From NCBI GenBank assembly GCA_025463865.1, contig JAODBH010000182.1:1-37006 (forward strand): DNA of 37,006 nt, in the 5' to 3' direction. The number at the start of each line of letters is the position of its first letter. Within the stretch, counting starts at the first letter, position 1. Below are positions 18,082 through 26,473 of this stretch, one piece after another. Source of the DNA: Actinomycetes bacterium (GTDB lineage Bacteria; Actinomycetota; Acidimicrobiia; IMCC26256; Chersky-534). The notes under the pieces were generated by a model. It made no database searches. It saw only the letters and a program-made list of their open reading frames with translations, and was not told the DNA's origin. The position numbers were made by a program, and so were the translations under genes.

Positions 18082-18833
18082 CCGCCCACGGTCTCGGGTG
18101 GGTCGGCACTGAGGGCGGCGCCGATGATGCCGGCTTCGTTGAGGAGCTGGGCGGGGACGACGTCGACCGAGCACGTGAGGCGGGGCAGGAACTTGTCGGC
18201 GTTCTTGCTCGCGCCGCCGCCGATGACGATGAGGTCGGGCGTGAACAGCCGGACGAGCGTGTCGAGGTACTCGTCGACGCGCTTGGCGTAGTGCTTCCAG
18301 GTGAGGTCCTCACGGGTCCGGGCCGCGTCCGACGCGCGGGTCTCGGCGTCGACGCCGTGGATCTCGAGGTGCCCGAGCTCGGTGTTGGGCACGAGGATCC
18401 CGTCGGTGAACAGCGCGGTGCCGATACCGGTGCCCAGCGTGACCATGATGATCGTGCCCTTGCGGCCCCGGCCCACGCCGAACCGCATCTCGGCCACGCC
18501 GGCTGCGTCGGCGTCGTTCAGGACCGTCACCGGCTGGCCGGTCCGCTTGCTCAGGAGCTCGGCCGCGTCGCAACCGACCCAGCCCTGGTCGACGTTGGCG
18601 GCCGTGAGGGTGACGCCGTGGCGGACGACGGCCGGGAAGGTGCACCCGATGGGGCCGGTCCACTGGAAGTGGTCCACGATCTGGGCCACGACATCGGCCA
18701 CGGCGTCCGGGGTGGCCGGCTCCGGGGTGAGGACGCGGAGCCGCCCGGCGGTGAGCGTTCCCGTCTCGAGGTCGACCGGCGCCCCCTTGATGCCGGTTCC
18801 GCCGATGTCGATGCCCATGCGAATCGTGGTCAT
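18036..18833 (-). CDS. ppgK: Polyphosphate glucokinase (ROK family)
   Basis: This 265-residue cytosolic kinase phosphorylates glucose to glucose-6-phosphate using polyphosphate (and usually ATP). The ROK/ASKHA phosphate-1 motif [12 protein letters not shown] lies at residues 7-18, with catalytic Asp in [12 protein letters not shown], the [11 protein letters not shown] loop, and the LGHLEIHG motif where glucokinases of the PPGK family bind sugar. The C-terminal [12 protein letters not shown] motif also fits. The ATG at 18833 has no SD, but GAGAAT ends 6 nt upstream, suggesting a leaderless start. It is divergent from gnd-zwf-GH15, whose products would consume the G6P it makes. Its 3' end overlaps the DinG-like gene by 46 bp tail-to-tail. 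Confidence 0.93.
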   Translation of the reverse strand: MTTIRMGIDIGGTGIKGAPVDLETGTLTAGRLRVLTPEPATPDAVADVVAQIVDHFQWTGPIGCTFPAVVRHGVTLTAANVDQGWVGCDAAELLSKRTGQPVTVLNDADAAGVAEMRFGVGRGRKGTIIMVTLGTGIGTALFTDGILVPNTELGHLEIHGVDAETRASDAARTREDLTWKHYAKRVDEYLDTLVRLFTPDLIVIGGGASKNADKFLPRLTCSVDVVPAQLLNEAGIIGAALSADPPETVGGQTDRDPPAAAPATC

Positions 18834-18838
18834 TCCCT

Positions 18839-18845
18839 TATTCTC
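18839..18845. promoter_or_regulatory. Shared -10 region of divergent ppgK and gnd (TATTCTC)
   Basis: Forward TATTCT (18839-18844) is a TANNNT -10 that would give gnd a leader of about 44 nt with SD AAGGAG (18884-18889). The same bases read in reverse as GAGAAT (18845-18840) end 6 nt before the ppgK ATG. Both promoters would use one AT-rich patch. Confidence 0.4.
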
Positions 18846-18894
18846 GCTCTAATCCCGGCTCATCTGAACCGTCGGCCGCGACGAAGGAGACTCC

Positions 18895-19908
18895 ATGCAG
18901 GTGGGAATGATCGGCCTCGGCCGGATGGGCTCCGGCCTCGTGCGCCGCCTCATGCGGGCCGGGCACGAGTGCGTCGTCTACGACGTCAGTCCGGGCGCGG
19001 TCGCCTCGATGGTCCAGGAGGGCGCGGTCGGTGCGGCATCGCTGGCCGACTTCGCGGCGGCGCTCACCGTTCCCCGCGTCGGCTGGGTCATGGTGCCGGC
19101 CGTGTACACCGGTGCGACGGTGATGGACCTGGCCAAGGTCTTCGAACCCGGTGACGTCATCATCGACGGCGGCAACTCCTATTACCGCGACGACATCGTC
19201 CGGGCCAAGCAGCTCGCCACGATGGGCACGCACTACGTCGACGTGGGAACGAGTGGCGGCGTGTTCGGGGCTGAGCGAGGCTTCTGCCTGATGATCGGCG
19301 GCGAGGACGAGGTCGTGACCCGGCTGCAGCCGATCTGGGAGGCGCTCGCCCCCGGCGCCGACGCAGCACCCCGCACGCCCGGCTGCGAGGGTCCGCCGTC
19401 GTCCGCGGAGAAGGGCTACCTCCACTGCGGACCCAACGGAGCCGGACACTTCGTCAAGATGGTCCACAACGGGATCGAGTACGGGATCATGGCCGCCTAC
19501 GCCGAAGGCCTCGCCATCCTCGACCGGGCCGACGTCGGGCTCGAAGACCGGACGCACGACGCCGAGACCGCCCCGCTCGCGCACCCGGAGGATTACCAGT
19601 ACCACATCGACACCTCCGAGGTGGCCGAGGTGTGGCGGCGCGGCAGCGTGATCGGCTCCTGGCTCCTCGACCTCACCGCTGCGGCCCTCCGCAAGTGCCC
19701 GGACCTCAGCGACTTCGGCGGACGGGTCTCCGACTCCGGCGAGGGCCGGTGGACGGCCATCGCCGCGATCGAGGAAGGCGTCCCGGCCTACGTCCTCACT
19801 GCCGCGGTCGAGGAACGGTTCTCGTCGCGTGACGCGGGCCTCTTCGCCGACAAGCTGCTCTCGGCGTTGCGCAAGGAGTTCGGCGGCCACGACGAGAAGC
19901 CGGTCTGA
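18895..19908 (+). CDS. gnd: 6-phosphogluconate dehydrogenase, short NAD-type
   Basis: This 337-residue enzyme oxidatively decarboxylates 6-phosphogluconate to ribulose-5-phosphate. The N-terminal Rossmann motif is GLGRMGSG (7-14). The second beta strand ends in VVYDVSP, with an Asp where NADP-dependent enzymes carry NRT, which favours NAD. DGGNSYYRDD, the GTSGGVFGAERG active-site segment and the catalytic Lys in GAGHFVKMVHNGIEYG are all present. Its length matches the short (about 300-340 aa) decarboxylating family rather than the 470-aa form. The ATG at 18895 follows SD AAGGAG. zwf starts 3 nt after the stop, then the GH15 gene after 1 nt, so the three form an operon. Confidence 0.92.
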   Translation: MQVGMIGLGRMGSGLVRRLMRAGHECVVYDVSPGAVASMVQEGAVGAASLADFAAALTVPRVGWVMVPAVYTGATVMDLAKVFEPGDVIIDGGNSYYRDDIVRAKQLATMGTHYVDVGTSGGVFGAERGFCLMIGGEDEVVTRLQPIWEALAPGADAAPRTPGCEGPPSSAEKGYLHCGPNGAGHFVKMVHNGIEYGIMAAYAEGLAILDRADVGLEDRTHDAETAPLAHPEDYQYHIDTSEVAEVWRRGSVIGSWLLDLTAAALRKCPDLSDFGGRVSDSGEGRWTAIAAIEEGVPAYVLTAAVEERFSSRDAGLFADKLLSALRKEFGGHDEKPV

Positions 19909-19911
19909 TCG

Positions 19912-21432
19912 GTGACCGATTCGAGTCCGCCGCCCGCCGCCAAGGCTCCCGACCGGTTCCGGGGCGCGAGCCGGATGCCTGACACCAGCACGCTCGGCGA
20001 GCCGGAGCCGCGCGGGAGCAACGAGCCGTCGGACGCGCTGGTCTTCTTCGGCGCGTCGGGCGACCTCGCGTTCAAGCAGATCATCCCGGCGCTCTACGCC
20101 ATGACCAAACGGGGCGCACTCGGCGTTCCCGTCATCGGGGTGGCGTACTCGGGCTGGGACCTCGAGCGCTTCAAGGCCCGGGTCAAGGAGAGCATCGACG
20201 CGCACAGCGGTGTCGACGACCAGGCCGCGTTCGACGCGCTCGTGGGCTCGCTCCGGTACGTCGACGGGAAGTACGAGGACGACGCCACGTTCGACAAGCT
20301 GCGCGAAGCGCTCACCGGGCTGCAACGTCCCGCGCACTATCTCGCGATCCCGCCCGACGAGTTCCCGACGGTGGTCCGCGGTCTCGGCCGCTCCGGCTGT
20401 GCGCAGACGGCGCGCGTGATCGTCGAGAAGCCGTTCGGCCGCGACCTCGAGTCGTCGCGCCAGCTCAACGACGTGCTCCACTCCGTCTTCCCCGAGAGCT
20501 CGATCTTCCGCATCGACCACTTCCTGGGCAAGGAGGAGGTGCAGAACCTTCTGTACTTCCGCTTCGCGAACTCGTTCCTCGAACCGATCTGGAACCGGAA
20601 CTACGTCGCCAGCGTGCAGGTGACGATGGCCGAGGACTTCGGGGTCCAGGGACGCGGCGGCTTCTACGACGGCGTCGGCGCGCTGCGCGACGTCGTGCAG
20701 AATCACCTGATGCAGGTGGTCGCGCTGCTCGCGATGGAATCGCCCGTCGGTTCGGGAACCGAGGCCATGCGCGACGAGAAGGAGAAGGTCTTCCGAGCCA
20801 TGCGGCCGGTGCGGCCCGAGGACTACGTGCGGGGCCAGTTCGCGGGCTACCGCGACGAGAAGGGCGTCGCCCCCGATTCGGACGTGGAGACGTACGCCGC
20901 GGTGAAGCTCTGGGTCGACTCGTGGCGGTGGGGCGGGGTGCCGTTCTACATCCGCGCCGGCAAGATGCTGCCCACCACGTGCACCGAGGTGATGGTCCAG
21001 CTGAAGGGCCCGCCGCAACGCGTGTTCGCCGACATGGAACCCAAGCCGGGCGAGACGAACTACTACCGGTTCCGCCTCAATCCCCGGGTGGCGATCGCGC
21101 TCGGGGCCCGGGCCAAGCTCCCCGGCGAGGAGTTCGTCGGTCACCAGACCGAGCTGTACCTCTGCGACGCGCACCCCGAGGAGATGGCTCCCTACGAACG
21201 GCTGCTGCACGACGCCATGCACGACGAACGGCTCCTGTTCGCCCGCCAGGACGGCGTCGAGGCCGCGTGGGCCGTCGTCGAACCGGTGATCGAGCAGCAC
21301 GCGCCGGCGATCCCGTACGCGCCGCACACCTGGGGCCCGAAGGAGGCCGACGACCTGATCGCCGGCGTCGGCGGATGGCACGATCCGCGACCTGAGCCTC
21401 TGAGCCCCGACGCACCGAGGGTCGACGCCTGA
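19912..21432 (+). CDS. zwf: Glucose-6-phosphate 1-dehydrogenase
   Basis: This 506-residue enzyme oxidises glucose-6-phosphate to 6-phosphogluconolactone, the entry step of the oxidative pentose-phosphate pathway. The nucleotide motif GASGDLA lies at 47-53 and the active-site motif RIDHFLGKE at 200-208 (usual form RIDHYLGKE), followed by [23 protein letters not shown] near residue 345 is also typical. The GTG at 19912, 3 nt after the gnd stop, gives an N-terminus about 40 residues longer than the catalytic core; the ATG at 19978 would remove about 22 of these. No opcA or lactonase gene accompanies it in this window, so the intermediate hydrolysis step must be encoded elsewhere or occur spontaneously. 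Confidence 0.94.
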   Translation: MTDSSPPPAAKAPDRFRGASRMPDTSTLGEPEPRGSNEPSDALVFFGASGDLAFKQIIPALYAMTKRGALGVPVIGVAYSGWDLERFKARVKESIDAHSGVDDQAAFDALVGSLRYVDGKYEDDATFDKLREALTGLQRPAHYLAIPPDEFPTVVRGLGRSGCAQTARVIVEKPFGRDLESSRQLNDVLHSVFPESSIFRIDHFLGKEEVQNLLYFRFANSFLEPIWNRNYVASVQVTMAEDFGVQGRGGFYDGVGALRDVVQNHLMQVVALLAMESPVGSGTEAMRDEKEKVFRAMRPVRPEDYVRGQFAGYRDEKGVAPDSDVETYAAVKLWVDSWRWGGVPFYIRAGKMLPTTCTEVMVQLKGPPQRVFADMEPKPGETNYYRFRLNPRVAIALGARAKLPGEEFVGHQTELYLCDAHPEEMAPYERLLHDAMHDERLLFARQDGVEAAWAVVEPVIEQHAPAIPYAPHTWGPKEADDLIAGVGGWHDPRPEPLSPDAPRVDA

Positions 21433-21433
21433 C

Positions 21434-23263
21434 ATGCCGCTGCCGATCGAGGACTACGGCATCATCGGCGATACCCAGACCGCGGCGCTCGTCGGTCTCG
21501 ACGGCTCGATCGACTGGCTGTGCCTGCCCCACTTCGGTGCCGGCGCGTGCTTCTCGGCGTTGCTCGGAACGCCCGACCACGGGCGCTGGCTGCTCGCGCC
21601 CGCGGCGACGCCGTCGCGGACCACGCGTCGCTACCGGTTCGACACGCTCGTGCTCGAGACCGACTTCACGACCGACACCGGCACCGTGCGGATCATCGAC
21701 TTCATGCCACCGCGGGACGTGAGCCCCGACCTGGTGCGGATCGTCGAGGGCATGAGCGGCGAGGTGGAGATGACCATGGACCTCGTCATCCGGTTCGAAT
21801 ACGGATCCGAGGTCCCGTGGGTCCACCACGTCGACGGCTCGCTGCGCGCGGTCGCGGGGCCGAACTCGCTGACCCTCCGGACGCCGATCCACGTCGACGG
21901 CAAGCACATGCGCACCAACGCCGACTTCACGGTGCACGAGGGGGAGCGGATCCCGTTCGTGCTCGCGTGGGCCAACTCGTGGCACGACCCGCCGAAGCCG
22001 ATCGACCCGGAGCAGGCGTTGTCCGACACCGAGGACTTCTGGACGGGCTGGTCCCGGTCGATCGACCCGGCGTCGGTCGACGGCCCGTGGGAGGACGAGA
22101 TCCGGCGATCGCTCATCACGCTCAAGGCGCTCACCTACGAGCCGACCGGCGGAATCGTCGCCGCGCCGACGACCTCGCTGCCCGAGAAGATCGGCGGCGT
22201 CCGCAACTGGGACTACCGCTACTGCTGGGTGCGCGACGCGAGCCTGACGCTCCACGCGATGATCCAGGCGGGGCTCGGGGACGAGGCGTCGGCCTGGAGC
22301 CGCTGGCTCGCGCGGGCGGCCGCAGGAGCCCCTGAGCAGCTGCAGATCCTCTACGGCATCGGTGGCGAGCGGCGGCTCACGGAGCTCGAGCTTCCGTGGC
22401 TTCCCGGCTACGAGAGCTCGAAGCCGGTCCGGATCGGGAACGCAGCGTCGGACCAGTTCCAGCTCGACGTCTACGGCGAGCTCATGTTCGCGTTCGACCG
22501 TGCCCGGCGGCTGGGCGTGCAGCTCGACGACGAGACCTGGGCGTTGCAGATCGCCTTCATGGACTTCCTGGAGAAGCACTGGACGGAGCCCGACGAGGGC
22601 ATCTGGGAGGTCCGGGGTCCGCGGCGGCACTTCGTGCACTCGCGGGTGATGGCGTGGGTGGCAGCCGACTGCGCGGTGCGCGCGGTCGAGGAGCACGGAC
22701 TCGTCGGCCCGGTCGAGCGATGGCGCGCGCTCCGGGACGAGATCCACGAGGAGGTGTGCCGGGAGGGCTACAACAAGAAGCGGAAGGCCTTCACCCAGTA
22801 CTACGGGTCGCACGAGCTCGACGCGAGCGTGCTGATGGTCGTGATCTACGGGTTCCTCCCGCCCGACGACGAGCGGGTCGTGAACACCGTCGCCGCGATC
22901 GAAAGCGAGCTCGTCGTGGGCGGCTTCGTGCAGCGGTACCAGTCGGAGAGCGGCGTCGACGGCCTGCCGCCGGGCGAGGGTGCGTTCCTGCCGTGCTCCT
23001 TCTGGCTCGTCGACTGCCTCGCGAAGATGGGACGGGTCGATGACGCCAGGACGATGTTCGAACGGCTGCTCACGTTGACCAACGACCTCGGCCTCCTCTC
23101 CGAGGAGTACGACACGGAGTCGAAGCGGTTGGTCGGCAACTTCCCGCAGGCGTTCTCGCACGTGGGCCTGGTGAACGCCGCGCACACGCTGTGCGGGTGC
23201 CTCGGCTACCAGCCCCAGGCGTCGGTCACGATCCCGCCCGGGGTCCGCGACCCCCTCACCTAG
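21434..23263 (+). CDS. Glycoside hydrolase family 15 protein (trehalase/glucoamylase-like)
   Basis: This 609-residue GH15 enzyme resembles actinobacterial cytosolic trehalases (mycobacterial type) and glucoamylases. Residues 1-260 form the N-terminal beta domain starting IEDYGIIGDTQTAALVGLDGSIDWLC. The (alpha/alpha)6 barrel follows, with GGVRNWDYRYCWVRDAS near 255-270. The likely catalytic acid lies in PDEGIWEVRG (about 386-395) and the second Glu in LLSEEYD (about 555). There is no signal peptide, so it acts inside the cell, which favours trehalose or glycogen-derived oligosaccharides. The ATG at 21434 is 1 nt after the zwf stop. Co-transcription with zwf and gnd, and divergence from ppgK, suggest that released glucose is fed into the pentose-phosphate route. 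Confidence 0.88.
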   Translation: MPLPIEDYGIIGDTQTAALVGLDGSIDWLCLPHFGAGACFSALLGTPDHGRWLLAPAATPSRTTRRYRFDTLVLETDFTTDTGTVRIIDFMPPRDVSPDLVRIVEGMSGEVEMTMDLVIRFEYGSEVPWVHHVDGSLRAVAGPNSLTLRTPIHVDGKHMRTNADFTVHEGERIPFVLAWANSWHDPPKPIDPEQALSDTEDFWTGWSRSIDPASVDGPWEDEIRRSLITLKALTYEPTGGIVAAPTTSLPEKIGGVRNWDYRYCWVRDASLTLHAMIQAGLGDEASAWSRWLARAAAGAPEQLQILYGIGGERRLTELELPWLPGYESSKPVRIGNAASDQFQLDVYGELMFAFDRARRLGVQLDDETWALQIAFMDFLEKHWTEPDEGIWEVRGPRRHFVHSRVMAWVAADCAVRAVEEHGLVGPVERWRALRDEIHEEVCREGYNKKRKAFTQYYGSHELDASVLMVVIYGFLPPDDERVVNTVAAIESELVVGGFVQRYQSESGVDGLPPGEGAFLPCSFWLVDCLAKMGRVDDARTMFERLLTLTNDLGLLSEEYDTESKRLVGNFPQAFSHVGLVNAAHTLCGCLGYQPQASVTIPPGVRDPLT

Positions 23264-23299
23264 CCCCCTGCTCCCGCGAGATCCCAGGCACTGCGACGT

Positions 23300-23347
23300 C
23301 TCGACCCCGGAACGCCTCGACCCCGGAACGCCTCGGGGCCGGAACGC
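23300..23347. repeat. Three tandem 16-bp repeats
   Basis: CTCGACCCCGGAACGC occurs twice without interruption (23300-23315, 23316-23331). A third copy (23332-23347) differs only in three bases (CTCGGGGCCGGAACGC). The array directly precedes an 11-bp hairpin in the 274-bp gap between the convergent GH15 and UbiA genes. Confidence 0.9.
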
Positions 23348-23348
23348 G

Positions 23349-23386
23349 GCGACGCCTCCAGCCTGGGGGGAGGGCGGAGGCGTCGC
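23349..23386. terminator. 11-bp perfect hairpin between convergent genes
   Basis: GCGACGCCTCC (23349-23359) pairs perfectly with GGAGGCGTCGC (23376-23386) around a 16-nt G-rich loop. It lies after the gnd-zwf-GH15 operon and before the reverse-strand UbiA 3' end, so it probably terminates both units. There is no long T tract, as is common in GC-rich actinobacteria. Positions 23387-23537 hold no gene and no further structure I can support. Confidence 0.65.
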
Positions 23387-23537
23387 TCGAGGGGTCGAAA
23401 CCGCTCAGCACAGATATCGACCGGCGAATTCGGGCCTTGAGCCCACATTTCCCCCGCCCGAGGGATCCCGAAACTCCCGTTCACGGGCTTGGACCTCTGG
23501 ACCGAGTGCCCACGGGCTCATGGGTGCAGACGGTGGT

Positions 23538-24374
23538 TCAGAGGGCGGTTCCCCGGGCCAGGAGCAGCGCCACGTCGATGGCGGCGACGACCAGGGTGAG
23601 GCGGAAGGGCGCGCGCGAATGCGGGTTCCGCGCGAGTCGGAGCGCGAGGAGGACGACCCCCGCGGCGACAGCCAGCGCGCCGACTGCGGCCGGCCCCGGG
23701 TCGCCGGGTCCGAGCGCCAGGACCGCCGACGCCGCGAGCAGCAGGAGCGCCGCACCCGTCGACGTGCGCTCGCGCCCGAGTCGGTGGGGGAGCCCGCGGA
23801 TCCCCGTGGCGATGTCGGCGTCGAGGTCGGGCAGCGCGTTGGCGAGGTGCGCACCGGTGCCGAGGAGGCCCGCGCCGATCACGGCCCACCACGGCGGACC
23901 CGGGTGTCCCGGGAGCCCGAGGCACACGAACGTGGGGAGCAGCGCGAACGCGACGGTGTAGGGGACGAACGACAACACCGTCGCCTTGAGCCGCGCGTTG
24001 TACGACCACGCGAGCCCGACCGCGACGAGGTGCACCAGTGCGGCGCGCCAGCCGGAGAGGAAGCTGCACGGGATCGTGAGCGCGAGCGCGGTCACGGCCG
24101 CGATCCCCACCGCCCGGCGGGGGACGAGACCCCGGGCGACGGGCTTGTCGGTGCGACCGGTCCGGCGGTCGCGCTCGGCGTCGAGCCAGTCGTTGTGCCA
24201 CCCCACCGAGAGCTGGCCCGTGAGCACCGCGGCGCCCACGGCGACGACCCCGGCCCAAGAGCGTCCCGCGGTCGCCGCGAGTGCCATCGTCACCGCGGTC
24301 ACGGCGACCGTCGGCTCGGGATGGCACGACAGCAGGAGCGCGACGGCCGGGCGGGGCGCACGTCGGACGGCCAT
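23538..24374 (-). CDS. UbiA family prenyltransferase
   Basis: This 278-residue polytopic membrane enzyme transfers an isoprenyl chain to an aromatic or polar acceptor. The first Asp-rich motif is NDWLDAERDRRTGRTDKP near residues 60-77. The second is ALPDLDADIATGIRGLP near 180-196. About eight hydrophobic helices are visible between these and the C-terminus. The acceptor cannot be told: the menaquinone, chlorophyll and lipid branches all share these motifs, and no pathway partners are adjacent. The ATG at 24374 is chosen because AAGACT ends 6 nt upstream and the helices begin about 5 residues later. It is divergent from the DinB-like gene across a 48-bp gap. Confidence 0.85.
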   Translation of the reverse strand: MAVRRAPRPAVALLLSCHPEPTVAVTAVTMALAATAGRSWAGVVAVGAAVLTGQLSVGWHNDWLDAERDRRTGRTDKPVARGLVPRRAVGIAAVTALALTIPCSFLSGWRAALVHLVAVGLAWSYNARLKATVLSFVPYTVAFALLPTFVCLGLPGHPGPPWWAVIGAGLLGTGAHLANALPDLDADIATGIRGLPHRLGRERTSTGAALLLLAASAVLALGPGDPGPAAVGALAVAAGVVLLALRLARNPHSRAPFRLTLVVAAIDVALLLARGTAL

Positions 24375-24422
24375 GCGGTGAGTCTTGCCCACGGCCGCCG
24401 GCCCTGGGGGAAACTCTCGGTC

Positions 24423-25073
24423 ATGTTGGATTGGAGCGTGACGCCACAATCGGTACGGGACGCGTTCGACGCCGCCGCGGAGGCGTTCTCGATCACGGTC
24501 GCCGCGGTTCCCTCCGACGCGTGGGCTCTCCCGGGCCTGGGGGAGTGGACGGTCCGGGATCTCACCGGGCACACGAGCCGGTCGCTGCTCACCGTCGAGG
24601 CATACCTCGGTCAGCCGGACGTCGGCCCGGTCCAGCTCCAGCATCCCGTCGAGTACTTCGACTTCCTCCGGACGGTCGACGCCAATTCGTCCGGCATCGT
24701 GGCGCGCGGCCGCGAGGCGGGTCGCGCGCTCGGCGACGACCCGGCCGCCAGCGTGGACGAGCTGGTCGCGCGCGTGACCGCGCGGGTCGACGGCACGCCC
24801 GACGACGCGCCCGTCGCGACGCCCGCCGGGGTGATGCGCCTGATCGACTACCTGCCGAGCCGCGTGCTCGAGCTCACGGTCCACCGGCGCGACATCACGA
24901 CCGCGCTGGGGATCAACGAGCAGGAGGACCTCGGCGCCACGGTGGAACGGCCCGCGGTGCAGCTGTCGGCCCTGCTCGCCGCGGGCGTCGCGGTCGACCG
25001 ACCTGCGGCCCTGGATCTCCTCCTCGCGCTCACCGGTCGCCGCCCGCTACCGTCGATCGTCACCGTCGTGTGA
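24423..25073 (+). CDS. Maleylpyruvate isomerase (MDMPI)/DinB-like family protein
   Basis: This 216-residue protein is of the actinobacterial mycothiol-dependent maleylpyruvate-isomerase-like family (TIGR03083-type), a DinB-like four-helix fold. It shows the family N-terminus with LGEWTVRDLTGHTSRSL, where the His of LTGHT would be a metal ligand, and the VHRRDITTALG segment near residue 155 with a second His and Asp. Most members have no assigned substrate; some are thiol-dependent transferases. The ATG at 24423 is supported by AACTCT 5 nt upstream. It is divergent from the UbiA gene and ends 7 bp before the stop of the convergent permease gene. Confidence 0.82.
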   Translation: MLDWSVTPQSVRDAFDAAAEAFSITVAAVPSDAWALPGLGEWTVRDLTGHTSRSLLTVEAYLGQPDVGPVQLQHPVEYFDFLRTVDANSSGIVARGREAGRALGDDPAASVDELVARVTARVDGTPDDAPVATPAGVMRLIDYLPSRVLELTVHRRDITTALGINEQEDLGATVERPAVQLSALLAAGVAVDRPAALDLLLALTGRRPLPSIVTVV

Positions 25074-25080
25074 GCATCTC

Positions 25081-26139
25081 TCAACGGGTGACGAGTCGCT
25101 CCAGCCCCAGTGTGAGGAGCGCCGCGACGAGGGCCGGCAGCGCGATCGGGACGGTGACGCCGACATAACGGCGGAAGCCGAGCCGGAGGCCGTCGGCCCG
25201 GAGGATGCGGAGCCACAACAGGTTCGCGAGCGCTCCGATCGGGAGAAGCACCGCGCCGGCGTTCACGCCGAGCAGCCAGGCCCACATGCCCCACGTCATC
25301 CGGTGTACGCCGTCGAGCGCGAGCAGCAGCGCGGGCAGGTTGTTGACGACGTTCGCGGCCGCGGCGCCCACCGCGCCGGCGCCGACGACCGCGAGCGGGG
25401 CCGGGTGGTGGAGGAAGCCGGTGAGCGCGTGCTGGGGCACGATCAGCGCGGCCAACGCCGCGACCACCGCGACACCCGCGGCGGTGAGCACCGGCACACT
25501 GCGCCACGGGAGCACCCGCGTGATGATCACGAGCACCACGTCGGCCGCCACCGCGGTCATCCACGGGTCGATGCCGAAGCTCGGCCCGACGACGAACCCG
25601 ACGAGGATCGCCGCGACCACGATCCCGCCGATTCGCAGCGCGCGACGGTCGACCGGCAACTCCGCGCCGGCCGGGAGACGGGTGGGGAAGCGGCGTCGAT
25701 AGGCGAACCAGCCGACGGTCACCGCGAGCAGGCTCGGGAGGGCGAGGTGCGCGAACACCGCGCCGACACCGAGGTGGAGGCGGTCGACGACGATCAGCGT
25801 GGTGAGGTTCGACACCGGCAGGACCGATGACGCCAGGCTGGCGAGCAGCAGCGGGATCGCCACCACCGGCAGCGGGTCCACGTCGGAGCGTCGGGCCAGC
25901 CGCAGGTACAGCGGCGTGAGCAGGACGACGGTGGTGTCGAGGTTGAGCACCACGGTGGTGACGCAGGCCAGGACCCAGAGCCCGAGCACCGGCGTATCCC
26001 GACCCCGTCGGCCTCCGAGCACGGCCGCCGCGGACGAGAAGAAGCCCAGCCGCTCGAGGAGCGCAGCCAACGGGACCCCCGCCAGCAGGAACGCCAGTGC
26101 AGGCGCGAGAGAGGTGAGTTGATCGCCGACCCTGGACAT
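25081..26139 (-). CDS. ArsB/NhaD-type (ion transporter superfamily) permease, compact
   Basis: This 352-residue membrane protein of the ion-transporter superfamily (ArsB, NhaD, CitM, SLC13-like) has about ten hydrophobic helices. The two inverted halves carry polar signatures: VSNLTTLIVVDRL near residue 110 and ANVVNNLPALLLAL near residue 260, the latter matching the NNLPA motif of ArsB/NhaD. It is shorter than the usual 410-430 residues, mainly because the loops are compact. The substrate is unknown; there is no arsenic operon nearby. The ATG at 26139 is used. TACGGT on the reverse strand lies 11 nt upstream and would leave a leader of only a few nt. It is downstream of the UPF0045 gene on the same strand (51-bp gap). 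Confidence 0.8.
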   Translation of the reverse strand: MSRVGDQLTSLAPALAFLLAGVPLAALLERLGFFSSAAAVLGGRRGRDTPVLGLWVLACVTTVVLNLDTTVVLLTPLYLRLARRSDVDPLPVVAIPLLLASLASSVLPVSNLTTLIVVDRLHLGVGAVFAHLALPSLLAVTVGWFAYRRRFPTRLPAGAELPVDRRALRIGGIVVAAILVGFVVGPSFGIDPWMTAVAADVVLVIITRVLPWRSVPVLTAAGVAVVAALAALIVPQHALTGFLHHPAPLAVVGAGAVGAAAANVVNNLPALLLALDGVHRMTWGMWAWLLGVNAGAVLLPIGALANLLWLRILRADGLRLGFRRYVGVTVPIALPALVAALLTLGLERLVTR

Positions 26140-26190
26140 CAGTGCCCGGGACCGTACCGGCTGGGTTCCGGCGACCGACGTTCCGGACGG

Positions 26191-26424
26191 TCAGCGCCGG
26201 CTGAGCTGGAGGGAGACCCGCGTGGCGCCTGCGGCCATCGCGGCGCGTGCGATCGCGTCGAGCGCGTCGAGCAGCGGCTCGTCGTCACCGTCGATGGCAC
26301 TGCCGAACGGGCCGAAGTCGACCTCGAGCCCGAACGCGCGGGCGGCCTCCACCGCGGCCAGGACGTGCGGACCGGGCTCGCCCTCGACGAACGGTTCGAC
26401 CGTGAACTCGAGCCTCAGCGCCAC
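26191..26424 (-). CDS. UPF0045 (MTH1187/YkoF-like) small protein
   Basis: This 77-residue protein is of the UPF0045/DUF77 family, with ferredoxin-like folds that bind thiamine or related ligands in YkoF/MTH1187 structures. The strand-turn start LRLEFTVEPFVEGEPGPHV, the central FGLEVDFGPFGSAIDG and the C-terminal GATRVSLQLSRR fit the family. The GTG at 26424 is selected because TAGCGT ends 7 nt before it. A TTG further upstream would add 11 unconserved residues. The role is unproven. It sits between the short HTH regulator and the permease on the same strand, so a link to substrate sensing or uptake is possible but not shown. Confidence 0.72.
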   Translation of the reverse strand: MALRLEFTVEPFVEGEPGPHVLAAVEAARAFGLEVDFGPFGSAIDGDDEPLLDALDAIARAAMAAGATRVSLQLSRR

Positions 26425-26431
26425 GCCGACC

Positions 26432-26437
26432 ACGCTA
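26432..26437 (-). promoter_or_regulatory. Putative leaderless -10 box of the UPF0045 gene (TAGCGT)
   Basis: TAGCGT on the reverse strand ends 7 nt before the GTG at 26424 and decides that start. It lies in the 49-bp gap after the regulator gene, so this gene may have its own promoter. Confidence 0.5.
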
Positions 26438-26473
26438 ACCGCGTGCCCGGCCCGCAACGCGGTGGCGCGGGCC

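Noticed and set aside
18838..21435. 865-codon reverse open frame
   Set aside because: Antisense to gnd and zwf, which have full catalytic motifs.
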